A DNA stretch of 64,000 nt, from assembly GCA_029906985.1 (NCBI GenBank), contig JARYMT010000004.1, positions 48,486-112,485 of the forward strand. Direction: 5' to 3'. A program made the position numbers and the translations under genes. The stretch is from Microgenomates group bacterium. GTDB lineage: Bacteria > Patescibacteriota > Microgenomatia > UBA1406 > GWC2-37-13. The notes under the pieces were generated by a model, which did no database searches, had not been told where the DNA came from, and was given only the letters and a program-made list of their open reading frames with translations. This document shows, piece by piece, positions 27,286 through 39,567 of this stretch (position 1 is its first letter; the number at the start of each line of letters is the position of its first letter).

Positions 27286-27699
27286 TTATTTTACCTTCTT
27301 TCTTCTTTTTAGGAGTTTAAAATCGATCATAGATCGACGAAGAAGACTAATTGCTTCTGCTTTTTCTTTTTCATCTTTAGATTGTTTGATCAATGTTTTT
27401 GCTTCTTCAATCGCTTTTTGAGTTAACTTTTCATCAATTTCTGATTGACCGTAAGCTCGGGAGACCAAAAGATTGACTAAATAACCATCGGTTTGTAAAT
27501 AACCACCGCCAATAGCCAAATAGTCTTCTTTATCGCCGGTTTTTATTTTCACGATCCCTTCTTTTAATAAAGTAAATAAATTTATATGTTTTGGTAAAAT
27601 CGTAATTTCCCCATCGCTGGTAGGAACAGAAATAGAATCAACTTCTTCTTCTTTAATAATTTTTCTCGGAGTGATAATTTTCAATTTTAATTTCACCAT
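27286..27699 (-). CDS. atpC: ATP synthase F1 epsilon subunit
   Basis: A 137-residue subunit of the central stalk. The N-terminal beta-sandwich has VDSISVPTSDGEITILPKH and LAIGGGYLQTDGYLVNLLV. The C-terminal helical hairpin, which can inhibit ATP hydrolysis, is present (EKLTQKAIEEAKTLI onward) and ends in a basic tail. It is the last gene of the atp operon, 5 bp after atpD. Confidence 0.95.
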   Translation of the reverse strand: MVKLKLKIITPRKIIKEEEVDSISVPTSDGEITILPKHINLFTLLKEGIVKIKTGDKEDYLAIGGGYLQTDGYLVNLLVSRAYGQSEIDEKLTQKAIEEAKTLIKQSKDEKEKAEAISLLRRSMIDFKLLKRRKKVK

Positions 27700-27704
27700 G
27701 TTGG

Positions 27705-29102
<1,398 letters not shown>

Positions 29103-29113
29103 TTATTAACAAA

Positions 29114-29965
29114 TCAACTAACTAAAGTTGTAGCCGTCATCATGTCTAAAAGTTCATAAGTGATTTTCTCTTGACGAACTTTATTTCTTAAAGAAATTAA
29201 CTCGTTGATTACTTCATTGGCATTATCAGTGGCGTTTTTCATCGCGATCATTCTCGCCGAATGTTCTGCCGCCTCAGACTGAATAATAGCGTTGATAATT
29301 TTAGTTTCCAAAAAACTTTTTAATAAATCATCAATAATTTCCTGAGGGCTTGGTTCAATCAAATATTCTTCTTCCTTTTTTTTTAATACGCTTTGATCAA
29401 CTGGCTGATATTTTATTGGCAAAAGAATTTCTTTAGTTGGTTGACTTTTTAAAGTGGAAATAAATTGTTGATAAAAAATCAAAATCTGTTGGTATTTTTT
29501 TTCTAAAAAACTATTAAGGACAAACTGAAAAATTGCCGAAACATTCTCCATCGCTAAATTCTGTGAAAAATCAGCCAAGATATTGCCGCCAATTTTATTG
29601 ATAAAAAAACTGGCTTTTTTGCCAACCGTAATAAAATCGGTATCAGTCGTTTGGCAGTTATTAATTAAAAAATGAAATAAATTAAAGTTGAAAGAACCAC
29701 ATAATCCTTTGTTGGTGGAAATAATGATTGCCAGCTTTTTTTTATTTTGATCATCGCTAGTTTGTAAAAGTGGGGAAAGTCGAGGATCAATTTTAGCGGT
29801 AATTTTGTTAATAATTGATTCAAGATTTTGTTGATAAGGGCGAGCTTCAATTGCTAACTGTTGAGCTTTTTTCATTTTAATCGCTGATACCAACTCCATT
29901 GCTTTGGTAATTTTTTTGACGTTGGTAACCGAGCGAATTTTTTTTCTCACCTGGCGGATATTCAT
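29114..29965 (-). CDS. atpG: ATP synthase F1 gamma subunit
   Basis: A 283-residue rotor shaft. The N-terminal helix ([20 protein letters not shown]) and the C-terminal helix ([18 protein letters not shown] in related form, here [19 protein letters not shown]) form the coiled coil inside the F1 head, with the central Rossmann-like domain ([17 protein letters not shown]). Its ATG overlaps the atpA stop by 4 bp and is preceded by a strong GAGGAGGT ribosome-binding site. Confidence 0.96.
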   Translation of the reverse strand: MNIRQVRKKIRSVTNVKKITKAMELVSAIKMKKAQQLAIEARPYQQNLESIINKITAKIDPRLSPLLQTSDDQNKKKLAIIISTNKGLCGSFNFNLFHFLINNCQTTDTDFITVGKKASFFINKIGGNILADFSQNLAMENVSAIFQFVLNSFLEKKYQQILIFYQQFISTLKSQPTKEILLPIKYQPVDQSVLKKKEEEYLIEPSPQEIIDDLLKSFLETKIINAIIQSEAAEHSARMIAMKNATDNANEVINELISLRNKVRQEKITYELLDMMTATTLVS

Positions 29966-31467
29966 TTTTTTACCTCCTCAATGATATTTAAAACTATTTT
30001 TTCTAATTCTTTTTCATCCTTTTCAACAATATTTTTTTCCTTAGTAATTCTTTTTACTAAATTAGTTGCTCTTTTTCTTAAATTATCAATTAAGGTGGTT
30101 TCAAAAATTTCTACTTTTTCCAAAGACAATTCATCTAAATATCCTTTTGTCGCCGCCCAAATTATCGCCACCTGTTCTCCTAATGAATATGTTTCGTGCT
30201 GTTTTTGTTTTAAGATTTGAGTAATTTTTGCTCCTCGATTCAAAAGCTTTTTTGTTTCTTCATCTAACTCGGATTCAAATTGAGAAAAAGCGGCCAAATC
30301 TCGATATTGGGCTAAATCCAATTTGAGTTTGCCAGCCACTTGCTTCATAACCTTAGCCTGAGCATTTCCGCCGACTCTCGAAACTGATAATCCAACATTG
30401 ATGGCGGGACGAATACCGATATTAAATAAATCCATGTCAAGGACGATTTGTCCATCGGTGATGGAAATAACATTGGTAGGAATATAGGCCGATACATCGC
30501 CTTCTAATGTTTCGATAATTGGTAAAGCGGTAATTGATCCACCGCCATATTTTTCATCAAGCCGGCAAGCTCTCTCCAATAAACGTGAGTGTAGGTAGAA
30601 AATATCGCCAGGATAAGCTTCTCGACCAGCCGGTCGACGGAGAATTAAGGAAATCTGCCGATAAGCCCAGGCATGTTTTGTTAAATCATCATAAACAACC
30701 AAAACATCTCTGCCTTGATCCATAAAATATTCGGCAATCGCACAAGCAGCATAAGGAGCCAAATACTGCAAAGCGACCGAATCTGAAGCCGAAGCGGCCA
30801 CAACAATTGTATGCTTCATTGCTTCTTTTTTACGCAATAAATCAATTGTCGCCGCAATGTTAGAATTTTTTTGACCAACAGCGCAATAAACGCAAATGAC
30901 GTTTTGGTCTTTTTGATTTATAATTGTATCAACCGCGATCGTTGTCTTTCCAGTCACCCGGTCACCGATGATTAACTCTCTTTGGCCACGGCCTATAGGA
31001 ATTAAAGCATCAATCGCCTTAATCCCTGTTTGAAGAGGAACATTTACCGGCCTTCTTTTAACAACGCCAGGGGCTAATTTTTCCAACTGATAACGTTTAT
31101 CAATCTTATATTTTCCCTGTCCGTCTAAAGGATCACCCACCGGATTAATCACCCGTCCGAGAAGCTCCTTGGAAACCGGCACCGATAAAGTAACGGCTAA
31201 AGCTTTTACCAAACTACCAGATTTGATTGGCAGGTAGTCTCCTAATATAATCGCTCCAACTTGATCTTCTGTTAAATCGATAACATAACCAAGTGTTTTT
31301 GTTTCAAATTCAATTAATTCCCCATAAGAAACATTATCTAATCCACTTAAAATCGCCACCCCATCTCTAATTTCTTCGACTTGGCCGATTTCCTCTGTTT
31401 TAAAAGTCCGCTGCTTTTGTTTTAATTCTTTTTCAACCTCTTTTAAATATTCATCAAGTAATTTCAT
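29962..31467 (-). CDS. atpA: ATP synthase F1 alpha subunit
   Basis: A 501-residue regulatory nucleotide-binding subunit. Walker A reads [13 protein letters not shown], where Q is usual in place of V. Other features are [31 protein letters not shown] and the arginine-finger region [10 protein letters not shown]. Length is standard. Its start overlaps the end of the short delta gene by 14 bp. Confidence 0.98.
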   Translation of the reverse strand: MKLLDEYLKEVEKELKQKQRTFKTEEIGQVEEIRDGVAILSGLDNVSYGELIEFETKTLGYVIDLTEDQVGAIILGDYLPIKSGSLVKALAVTLSVPVSKELLGRVINPVGDPLDGQGKYKIDKRYQLEKLAPGVVKRRPVNVPLQTGIKAIDALIPIGRGQRELIIGDRVTGKTTIAVDTIINQKDQNVICVYCAVGQKNSNIAATIDLLRKKEAMKHTIVVAASASDSVALQYLAPYAACAIAEYFMDQGRDVLVVYDDLTKHAWAYRQISLILRRPAGREAYPGDIFYLHSRLLERACRLDEKYGGGSITALPIIETLEGDVSAYIPTNVISITDGQIVLDMDLFNIGIRPAINVGLSVSRVGGNAQAKVMKQVAGKLKLDLAQYRDLAAFSQFESELDEETKKLLNRGAKITQILKQKQHETYSLGEQVAIIWAATKGYLDELSLEKVEIFETTLIDNLRKRATNLVKRITKEKNIVEKDEKELEKIVLNIIEEVKK

Positions 31468-31738
31468 AAAGATTATTTTTTAAATTAACTAATTTACCTT
31501 TTATTGATAAATCAACTACTTTTGACCCGATTTTTATTACATAACCGGCAATAAGATTCGGGTCAACTTCAAAATCTATTTTTGTTTTATTTAATTCCGG
31601 AAAAATCTTTTTTAAATCATCAATGTCCGACTGGCTTAAATGATAGGCAGAAATTACAGTCGCCTTTTTTTTCTTTTCTGCCAATTCTTCTTTAAGTTTG
31701 ATTTCTAAATCTCGCTTAATTTGCGGGTCAATTTTCAT
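31454..31738 (-). CDS. atpH: ATP synthase delta subunit, C-terminal-domain-only form
   Basis: Only 94 residues, where delta subunits usually have about 175-180. The sequence matches the C-terminal part of the family: [20 protein letters not shown], then a segment with [20 protein letters not shown] and the final [11 protein letters not shown]. The N-terminal six-helix domain that binds the alpha-subunit tips is missing. The ATG is fixed by an 11-bp overlap with atpF and the end overlaps atpA, so no room exists for a lost upstream exon. How the stator is held to F1 is therefore open. Confidence 0.85.
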   Translation of the reverse strand: MKIDPQIKRDLEIKLKEELAEKKKKATVISAYHLSQSDIDDLKKIFPELNKTKIDFEVDPNLIAGYVIKIGSKVVDLSIKGKLVNLKNNLYEIT

Positions 31739-32237
31739 ACAAAGAGACTGTTTTATCTAAACTATTAAGGATTTTTTGGCTGATTTTCTTTTTTTCTTCT
31801 TCACTTAAAGCATCTTTTAAGGCTTGACCTACTAAAATCAATGCTAAATCTAAGACTTTTTGTTTGACTTCTCGATATAATTGTTCTTTTTCTTTTTCCA
31901 TTTCTTTTCGACTTTCTCTCCGTATCGTTTCAGCATCTTTTTTGGCCTCTTCTATAATTTCCTTTTTTAAAGTTTGAGCTTCTTTAACTGCTTGCTTGAT
32001 TATTAAATCCATTTCCCTTTTGGCCTTTTCTTTTAATTGTTCTTCTTTTTTTAAATATTCTTCTTCTTGCTTCTTTATTTGCGCCAGTAACTTTTCTTTT
32101 TCTTGATCTTTTTGCTTTTCCTCTTCAATTGTTTTTAAAAAAGGCCGGGCAACAAATTTTTTAATGATTAAATAAAACAAAACAAAGTTAATAATTTGCG
32201 CCAATAATAATTTTCCATCAATGCCAAGATTTTCCAT
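31728..32237 (-). CDS. atpF: ATP synthase Fo b subunit
   Basis: A 169-residue peripheral stalk subunit. One N-terminal membrane helix (LLLAQIINFVLFYLIIKKFV) is followed by a long charged helix rich in Lys and Glu, the dimeric stalk. The conserved segment near the end is LALILVGQALKDALSEEEKK. Order c-b-delta-alpha is standard. A single b gene implies a homodimeric stalk. Confidence 0.95.
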   Translation of the reverse strand: MENLGIDGKLLLAQIINFVLFYLIIKKFVARPFLKTIEEEKQKDQEKEKLLAQIKKQEEEYLKKEEQLKEKAKREMDLIIKQAVKEAQTLKKEIIEEAKKDAETIRRESRKEMEKEKEQLYREVKQKVLDLALILVGQALKDALSEEEKKKISQKILNSLDKTVSLYEN

Positions 32238-32251
32238 ATTCTTTTTTTAAA

Positions 32252-32512
<261 letters not shown>

Positions 32513-32585
32513 TTAATAGAATTTTTAAAAATTTTATAATTATATTTGTCTATTGTTCAAAACTTTAAAATCAAATTATTTAATT

Positions 32586-33311
32586 TTAATGATGACTTTG
32601 GACCGCACCACTAAGAAAAACTGCCGTCAACATACTAAAAACTAAAGCCTGAATAAAACCGACAAATATCTCCAAAATTAAAAAAGGAAAGGCAGCCAAA
32701 ACCGGCACCAAAAAAGCAACAATCGTTAACAATACTTCTCCGGCAAAGATATTGCCAAAAAGACGAAATGAAAAAGAAATAATTTTTGAAAATTCCGAAA
32801 CAATTTCAAGCAAACCTAAAACAAAATTAATCGGATTTGATAAATTAATAAATTTTTTAATATAGTTACCGAATCCCAAATATTTGATTCCATAGTATTG
32901 GATCATCAACACAGAAACAATTCCTAGAGCAATCGTGGTATTCAAGTCGGCGTTATTGCTTCTTAAAAGGGGAACAAAATGATGATCTTCTTTTATAAGC
33001 AAACTGCCGACTCCCGGCATTAATCCAAACCAGTTTTGGAATAAAATATAAAGAAAAAAAGCTGCCAGTAAGGGAAAAAAATTATTGATTTTATCGCCAA
33101 CGACTGAAGCAAACAACGAATAAAGTGATTTATTAATCATTTGAAAAAAAATATAAAAATTGCTTTTCTTTTCCAGCTGAGAATCTTGATAATACTTTAA
33201 GGCCATCATTAAAAAAATAGCAATGACAATTAACGAAAGCAAATAAGAATTGGTGATTTCTAAATGAAAAAATTTAAAAACGGACTCTGCTTTGATACTT
33301 ATCGTTGGCAT
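32586..33311 (-). CDS. atpB: ATP synthase Fo a subunit
   Basis: A 241-residue membrane subunit forming the ion half-channels. The essential arginine is in SFSFRLFGNIFAGEVLL, and the final helix contains EIFVGFIQALVFSMLTAVFL. About six hydrophobic segments are visible. A 106-bp AT-rich gap separates it from atpE, which may give the c subunit separate expression. Confidence 0.96.
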   Translation of the reverse strand: MPTISIKAESVFKFFHLEITNSYLLSLIVIAIFLMMALKYYQDSQLEKKSNFYIFFQMINKSLYSLFASVVGDKINNFFPLLAAFFLYILFQNWFGLMPGVGSLLIKEDHHFVPLLRSNNADLNTTIALGIVSVLMIQYYGIKYLGFGNYIKKFINLSNPINFVLGLLEIVSEFSKIISFSFRLFGNIFAGEVLLTIVAFLVPVLAAFPFLILEIFVGFIQALVFSMLTAVFLSGAVQSHH

Positions 33312-33317
33312 CTCGAT

Positions 33318-33593
33318 TTATTCAAATTTTTGGTAAATTTTGTAAATATTATAAAAAGATCCGAGCGCACCAAAAAAGACCCCCAAAAGAACAAAAGAAT
33401 TTGTTTTAAGCCAATTATCAATTAAAAGGCCTAAAAAAACTCCAATTATTATAGGAGTCGCTAAATAAAAACCGATATTTAAAATCAGACCTAGCTGATT
33501 ATTTTTTATAATAGCAAATTTCTTTTTTTTGTCAATAGTTTTAGTTTCCAAAATTTCAAAATTTTTATTAACAATGAATTTTTTTCCTACCAT
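33318..33593 (-). CDS. AtpI/AtpZ-like small membrane protein
   Basis: A 91-residue protein with a charged N-terminal half and two hydrophobic helices (GFYLATPIIIGVFLGLLIDN, then FVLLGVFFGALGSFYNIYK). This is the pattern of AtpZ/AtpI, which sits first in F-type ATPase operons and helps c-ring assembly or Mg uptake. The assignment rests on position and topology. It lies 6 bp before atpB and 10 bp after dnaE. Confidence 0.75.
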   Translation of the reverse strand: MVGKKFIVNKNFEILETKTIDKKKKFAIIKNNQLGLILNIGFYLATPIIIGVFLGLLIDNWLKTNSFVLLGVFFGALGSFYNIYKIYQKFE

Positions 33594-33603
33594 TGATTAA
33601 AAA

Positions 33604-36600
33604 TTAATTTAATTTTACCGCATTATCCATAATTATTGACAAACCATCACCTCGGTCAGTCACTTTGCCTTTAAAAATTATTGCCCGATTAATAGATAAA
33701 ATATCTTTAATTTTATTATAAACACTTGGAAAAACCACTACTTCAATTGAACCGCTATCATCAAAAACGGTAATAAAAGCCATTTCGTGATTATTTTTTT
33801 TGGTTTTTATTATTTTTTTATTGCTTATAATTCCAACCAAAACCAAACTTTTATCAATATCTTCGTTTTTGATTTCACCGATTTTTTTGGACGCCTTTTT
33901 GTCAATAATATTTTTAAATCTGGCTAATGGATTCTTTGTCATCAAAAAACCAATAACTTCTTTTTCCATGTTAAAAATTTCTTCTTCAGCGAATTCTTGT
34001 ACTGGTTTAAAATCATCAATTAATTTTCTTGGATCATTTGACTGGGAAAAAAGGCTGAATTGACCTTTTTGGTCTTCGCTTTTTATCTTTGTTACCTCGT
34101 TGACAATTTGAGGATAATATGTCAATAAAGTTGCCCGATTGCCAAAACGACTAAAGGCCCCCGCTTTTATTAAACTTTCAACGGTTTTTTTATTAACTTT
34201 TCTCAAATCTACTCGATAAAGAAAATCCTTAAAACTAACAAACTCGGTTTTTTTTCTAGCGGAAAGAATTGCCTCCATCGCCGCCTGACCAACATTTTTA
34301 ATTGCTGAAAGTCCAAACCTAATCGCTCCATTTTCGATTTTAAAATTATATTCAGATTTATTGATATCTGGCGGTAAAACCGTAATCTCCATCCGACGAC
34401 ATTCTTCTAAGGCCTGTGACATTTTTATTTCTCTTTGCGGTCCGGCCACCCCTTGTAGTTCAGCTGTCAAAAGAGCGGTCATAAATTCAACCGGATAATT
34501 AGCCTTCAAATAAGCTGTCCAGTAGGCAATTAAAGCATAAGAAGCTGAATGGGGTTTATTAAATCCATACGAAGCAAATTTCTCAATGAAATTAAAAATT
34601 TTTTCTGCCAATTGTTTTTTATAGCCATTTTTTTCACAACCTTTGATAAATTTTTCTTTTTCTTGTTTCATTAAGGCTTTTTTCTTTTTCCCCATTGCCA
34701 AGCGTAAATTATCAGCTTCGCTCATTGTATAACCTGCTAATTTATGGGCAATTTCCATCACCTGTTCTTGATAAACCAAAATTCCATATGTTTCTGCCAA
34801 AATCGGCTTTAGATCTGGATGAAGATATTTAATTTTTTTCGGATTTTTTTTCCCTTCTAAAAATAATGGAATAAGTTCCATTGGTCCAGGTCGATATAAA
34901 GCTACCATTGCCGCAATATCACTCATTTTGTTCGGCATCAGTTCTTTAGCCAGATGCTTCATCCCCGATGATTCCAGCTGAAAAACACCAACCGTCTCGC
35001 CGCGGGAAATCAAATCAAAAGTTTTTTTATCATTTATCGGCACTCGATGGATGTCAATTTTCTTACCGGTTGACTGATAAACATAATTTAAAGCTTCTTC
35101 CAATATTGTTAAATTTCGCAAACCAAGAAAGTCCACTTTCAGCAAGCCGATGGCTTGGAAGTTTGACACGGCATTTAAATCTAAACAATACATATCATAT
35201 TGAGTAATAATCCGATTTTCTTTTGACTCTCTTTGAAGAGGAACATATTCAGTTAAATCTTTATCGGAAATGACGACGCCGGCGGCATGGACGGAAGCGT
35301 GGCGAGATAATCCTTCAAGTTTCCGGGCAATATCAACTGCTTTTTTAGTTTCAGGCTCTGTTTGATAGGCAAATTTAAAGGCCGACGATTCTTCAAGGGC
35401 TTGGGCAATTGTCATCGGAAAACCTTGTTTTGAAGCAGGTATCATTTTGGCTAATCTATCTCCTTGTGAATAACTCATTCCCAAAGCCCGGCAGACATCG
35501 CGGACCGCCAGTCTTGCTTCCATCGTCCCAAAAGTAATTATTTGGGCGACTTTGTTCTCACCATATTTTTTTGTCACATATTTTAAAACTTCCTCTCGCC
35601 TAATATCAGCAAAATCAATATCAATATCTGGCGGTGTGGGTCTATCTGGATTAAGAAATCTCTCGAAAGGGAGATTATATTCCAAAGGGTTGATATCAGT
35701 AATTCCCAAAATATAAGCCACCAAAGAACCGGCAACAGATCCCCGGCCGGGGCCAACGGCAATTCGGTTGTTTTTCGCCCAATTTACAAAATCTTGAACA
35801 ATCAAAAAATAGGTGGCATAGCCTTTTTTATTAATAATATCCAATTCGTATTTGATTCTTTTATCAACAATTTCTTTATTAAATTGACTGACCTTTTTTT
35901 TCTTTTGATCAACTAACAATTGAAGATATTTCTCTGGCAATAAGTTATTAGGAGTAGTATATGCCGGTAATATCCACCGACCAAAAGGAATTTCCAGATT
36001 ACACTGTTCACTTATTTTTAAAGTATTATCAATCGTCTCTGGTAAATCAATAAACGCCCCTTTCATTTCTTCGGCGTTTTTAAAATAAAAATCCGGATGA
36101 TCAATCATAGAAATTGGCCGGTTTTTTTCAAAAATTGTTCTCTGGGTTTGGATACATAAAAGGATTTCTTGTGCATAAGCATCGTCGGGATCGAGATAGT
36201 GGATATCATTGGTGGCCACAATTGGTACTCCATATTTGCGGGAAAGCTTAACCAATAAATTATTAATTTCATCCTGCTCTTTCATTTTTGGATGCCTTTG
36301 AAGCTCTAAATAAAAATCATGATTGAATATTTCTAAATATTTTTTTAATACTTTTTCTGCTTCTGAAGACTGATTTTCTAAAAGAAGACTGGCGATTTCG
36401 CCCTGTAAACAACCTGATAAAGCAATTAAACCCTGATGATGCTTTTCCAATATTTCAAAGTCGATCCTTGGTTTATAATAGAAACCTTCGAGATGGGCTA
36501 AAGTAACTATTTTTAATAAATTTTTATAACCAGTTAAATCCTTGGCAAGCAAAACCAAATGAAATTGGTCTCTTTCCAAACCGGGCTGTTTATCAAAACG

Positions 36601-36819
36601 GGAATTTTTGGCTTTATATGCTTCAACACCAACAATTGGCTTGACTCCGATCGATTTTGCTTTCAACCAAAATTTAAAAGCACCATATAAGGCACCATGA
36701 TCAGTCAAAGCAATCGCCGGCATCGCTAATTCTTTTGCTCGACGCAATAGGTCGTCGATGCGACATAAACCATCTAGGAGTGAATATTCGCTGTGACTAT
36801 GAAGATGAACAAACGACAT
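33604..36819 (-). CDS. dnaE: DNA polymerase III alpha subunit
   Basis: A 1071-residue replicative polymerase of the DnaE type. The N-terminal PHP domain is visible (VHLHSHSEYSLLDGLCRID, ALTDHGALYGAFKFW). The catalytic palm has GPGRGSVAGSLVAYILGI and the aspartates of PDIDIDFADIRR. Helix-hairpin-helix segments and a C-terminal OB domain (VFDDSGSIEVVVFP) follow. It is slightly shorter than the E. coli protein at its end. It lies between gatB and the ATP synthase operon, with gaps of 6 and 10 bp, so one transcript may cover translation, replication and energy genes. Confidence 0.97.
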   Translation of the reverse strand: MSFVHLHSHSEYSLLDGLCRIDDLLRRAKELAMPAIALTDHGALYGAFKFWLKAKSIGVKPIVGVEAYKAKNSRFDKQPGLERDQFHLVLLAKDLTGYKNLLKIVTLAHLEGFYYKPRIDFEILEKHHQGLIALSGCLQGEIASLLLENQSSEAEKVLKKYLEIFNHDFYLELQRHPKMKEQDEINNLLVKLSRKYGVPIVATNDIHYLDPDDAYAQEILLCIQTQRTIFEKNRPISMIDHPDFYFKNAEEMKGAFIDLPETIDNTLKISEQCNLEIPFGRWILPAYTTPNNLLPEKYLQLLVDQKKKKVSQFNKEIVDKRIKYELDIINKKGYATYFLIVQDFVNWAKNNRIAVGPGRGSVAGSLVAYILGITDINPLEYNLPFERFLNPDRPTPPDIDIDFADIRREEVLKYVTKKYGENKVAQIITFGTMEARLAVRDVCRALGMSYSQGDRLAKMIPASKQGFPMTIAQALEESSAFKFAYQTEPETKKAVDIARKLEGLSRHASVHAAGVVISDKDLTEYVPLQRESKENRIITQYDMYCLDLNAVSNFQAIGLLKVDFLGLRNLTILEEALNYVYQSTGKKIDIHRVPINDKKTFDLISRGETVGVFQLESSGMKHLAKELMPNKMSDIAAMVALYRPGPMELIPLFLEGKKNPKKIKYLHPDLKPILAETYGILVYQEQVMEIAHKLAGYTMSEADNLRLAMGKKKKALMKQEKEKFIKGCEKNGYKKQLAEKIFNFIEKFASYGFNKPHSASYALIAYWTAYLKANYPVEFMTALLTAELQGVAGPQREIKMSQALEECRRMEITVLPPDINKSEYNFKIENGAIRFGLSAIKNVGQAAMEAILSARKKTEFVSFKDFLYRVDLRKVNKKTVESLIKAGAFSRFGNRATLLTYYPQIVNEVTKIKSEDQKGQFSLFSQSNDPRKLIDDFKPVQEFAEEEIFNMEKEVIGFLMTKNPLARFKNIIDKKASKKIGEIKNEDIDKSLVLVGIISNKKIIKTKKNNHEMAFITVFDDSGSIEVVVFPSVYNKIKDILSINRAIIFKGKVTDRGDGLSIIMDNAVKLN

Positions 36820-36825
36820 ATTTTT

Positions 36826-38187
36826 TTAAGATAATTTTTCTTTAATTTTTTCCAAAACTTTTTTTGCCTCGGCTTTTCCTTTTAAGTCTTTCATTGCTTG
36901 GCCAACCAGATACATTAATACATTAGTTTTCCCTTTTTTATAATCGCTCACCGCTTGGGAATTATTTTTAATTACCTCCTTAATGACTTTTTCTAATAAA
37001 TTAGTATCGGTCACGACAGGAGTCATTAATTTAATAGCTTTTTCTATAAATTGCTCTGCTGATAACTGCCAAGCAATTTTTTTATTAACAATGAATTTGG
37101 CAATTTCTTTTGGATAATCAATAATTCTAATTTCTTTTTTTCTTTTTGATAATTGATTTAAAATTAATTCAAAATAATCAGCCATTTTTTTGTTTCGAGT
37201 GAGAATAAAGGCGTCGGAGTAGTTCAATTTAAATTTGTTTTGATATCGAAGGAGCTTCTCATTTGGTAGTTCTGGAACTTTTTTAAAAAGCTTGTTTAAA
37301 AAGTCGTTTTTAAAAATCATCGGTGGAATATCAGGTTCTGGAAAATATCGATAGTCAGCTGCTTCTTCTTTGACTCTGAGCGAATAGGTAAGATTTTTTT
37401 CAGCATCATAACCTCTTGTTTCCTGTTTTGGCTGTTTTCCTTGATTAAAAATGTCCGATTGTCGCTGAATTTCATATTCAATTGCCTGTTTGACAAACCT
37501 GAAAGAATTGATGTTTTTAATTTCTACCTTATAATTTGGTAAGTTGATCTTATTTTTTGTTAAACTTTGCTTCGTCGCTCGACAAATCAAAGAAATATTC
37601 GGCTCAAGTCTCATTGTCCCTTTTTCCATATCGGCGTCGGAAATATCCAAATAGCGAATTAAAATTTGCAGTTCTTCTAAAAATTCTTTTACTTCCTCGG
37701 CATTATGAAAATCTGGTTCGCTAACAATTTCCACCAACGGAACCCCCGAACGATTAAAATCGATAAGAGTTCCATCAGTAGTATGAATTAATTTTCCGGT
37801 GTCTTCCTCCAAATGTACCCTCCTAATTTTATAGGTCTTTTCTTCTCCTTTATAATTTTTTAGTTTATACCAACCATCTTTGGCAATAGGCTGATCGTGC
37901 TGACTTATCTGATAACCTTTAGGTAAATCTGGATAAAAATAGTGTTTTCGGTCAAATTTGGAAAAATGATTGATTTGACAATTGAGGGCTCGACCTAGAA
38001 GAATTGTCCATTCAATAGCTTTTTGATTTGGGACTGGTAAAGCTCCAGGCAAACCTAAGCATACCGGACAGGTTTGGCTATTGGCTGGCCGATTAAAATA
38101 ACTAGCCGAACACTGGCAAAACATTTTTGATTTGGTTTTTAATTCTACATGAACCTCAAGACCAATGATAGGTAAATAATTTTTCAT
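36826..38187 (-). CDS. gatB: Asp-tRNA(Asn)/Glu-tRNA(Gln) amidotransferase subunit B
   Basis: A 453-residue subunit that binds the mischarged tRNA and activates its carboxylate. The start is LPIIGLEVHVELKTKSKMFC, followed by the zinc-type cysteines (CQCSAS, CPVCLGLPGALP), PDLPKGYQISQHDQP, and RSGVPLVEIVSEPDF. The C-terminal YqeY-like domain closes the protein (KGKTNVLMYLVGQAMKDLKG). It is complete and follows gatA by 9 bp. Confidence 0.97.
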   Translation of the reverse strand: MKNYLPIIGLEVHVELKTKSKMFCQCSASYFNRPANSQTCPVCLGLPGALPVPNQKAIEWTILLGRALNCQINHFSKFDRKHYFYPDLPKGYQISQHDQPIAKDGWYKLKNYKGEEKTYKIRRVHLEEDTGKLIHTTDGTLIDFNRSGVPLVEIVSEPDFHNAEEVKEFLEELQILIRYLDISDADMEKGTMRLEPNISLICRATKQSLTKNKINLPNYKVEIKNINSFRFVKQAIEYEIQRQSDIFNQGKQPKQETRGYDAEKNLTYSLRVKEEAADYRYFPEPDIPPMIFKNDFLNKLFKKVPELPNEKLLRYQNKFKLNYSDAFILTRNKKMADYFELILNQLSKRKKEIRIIDYPKEIAKFIVNKKIAWQLSAEQFIEKAIKLMTPVVTDTNLLEKVIKEVIKNNSQAVSDYKKGKTNVLMYLVGQAMKDLKGKAEAKKVLEKIKEKLS

Positions 38188-38196
38188 AAAAATTTT

Positions 38197-39567
38197 TTAT
38201 TGATATCTTAATATTCCTTTTTTTATCACTCCAAAATAATCTGTTTCTTTTTCAAATTGATTGGCCAAATTTAAAATTCTATCTTCATAAAAATATGGCC
38301 CAACTATTTGCATGCCAATCGGTAAATTATTTTTATCTAAACCGGCAGGTAAATTAATCGCCGGCAAACCAGCAACAGACGCCGGTTCATTTAACATATC
38401 CATCAATTCTCCAAAAAAAGGATATTTTTCAAATTCGCCCAATTTAAAAGCGGTAGTTGGCGTTGTTGGACTAATTATAAAATCTACTTCTTTAAAGGCT
38501 TTTATATAATCTTCGATAATTAGGGTCCTAAATTGCTGGGCTTTTTTATAAAAGGATTCATAATAGCCGTGAGACAATGTATATGTCCCTAACATAATCC
38601 TTTTTTTTGCTTCACTACCCAAAAATTCTCTTGGATTACCAAATCTAATACCATCATAACGGGCGAGGTTTGAAGAAACTTCTGCCCGCTGAATAATTGT
38701 GTACACAGAGATGGCATACTTTGGACTAATTAACTTAATTTTCTTTATTTTATGACCTAATTTTCTAAAAATATTAAGACAAGTAAAAATCTTATTTTTA
38801 ATTTCAGGAAGGACTCCCTCAAAATACTCATCGGTAATTCCGATAACAAATTTTTGATTTTTTTCTAGTTTTTTTAAATAATCAGGGACCTCTTGAAAAG
38901 AAGTAGTGGCATCATAATTATCTTTACCAGCAATTACTTTTAAAAGAAAGGCAGCATCGGCGACTGAAATTGTCAGGGGGCCAGGACAATCGAGTGAAGA
39001 CCCCATTGCAATTAAACCATAGCGGGAAACCCTTCCATAAGTTGGTTTTAATCCGATGACGCCTGACCATGAGGCTGGTTGTCTTATTGAACCGGCTGTT
39101 TCTGAACCGATAGCAGCCGGAACCAGATAGGCGGAGACAGCTGCTACTGAGCCACCGGAAGAACCTCCAGGCGAGTAATCGATGTTCCAGGGATTTTTAG
39201 TCGGTCCAAAATCTGAGGTTTCTGTTGATGAACCATGAGCCCAAGCATCCATATTGGTCTTCCCAATAATTGTCAATCCATTTTTAATTAATTTATCTGT
39301 CACTGTTGATTCATAAGGCGAGATAAAATCGGCAAGGACTTTTGAAGCGGCGGTAGTTTTTATTCCTTTAGTGCAAAAATTATCTTTAACAGCGATAGGA
39401 ATTCCAGGTTTAATTTGTTGATAATCCAAAACGGTAATAAAAGCATTTAACCGCTGGTTGAATTTTTTAATTCGGTTATAAAAAAAAGATGTTACTTCCG
39501 GTATTGTTATCTGTCTCTTTTTTACCAACTTTATAATTTCCAGTAAAGTATATCCAGTAATATTCAT
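38197..39567 (-). CDS. gatA: Asp-tRNA(Asn)/Glu-tRNA(Gln) amidotransferase subunit A
   Basis: A 456-residue amidase-signature enzyme that releases ammonia from glutamine. The catalytic lysine lies in IAVKDNFCTKGIKTTAASK, and the serine pair in SPGGSSGGSVAAV and GSETAGSIRQPAS. The latter usually reads GTDTGGSIR, a mild variation. It overlaps gatC by 4 bp. A complete, functional enzyme is expected. Confidence 0.97.
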   Translation of the reverse strand: MNITGYTLLEIIKLVKKRQITIPEVTSFFYNRIKKFNQRLNAFITVLDYQQIKPGIPIAVKDNFCTKGIKTTAASKVLADFISPYESTVTDKLIKNGLTIIGKTNMDAWAHGSSTETSDFGPTKNPWNIDYSPGGSSGGSVAAVSAYLVPAAIGSETAGSIRQPASWSGVIGLKPTYGRVSRYGLIAMGSSLDCPGPLTISVADAAFLLKVIAGKDNYDATTSFQEVPDYLKKLEKNQKFVIGITDEYFEGVLPEIKNKIFTCLNIFRKLGHKIKKIKLISPKYAISVYTIIQRAEVSSNLARYDGIRFGNPREFLGSEAKKRIMLGTYTLSHGYYESFYKKAQQFRTLIIEDYIKAFKEVDFIISPTTPTTAFKLGEFEKYPFFGELMDMLNEPASVAGLPAINLPAGLDKNNLPIGMQIVGPYFYEDRILNLANQFEKETDYFGVIKKGILRYQ

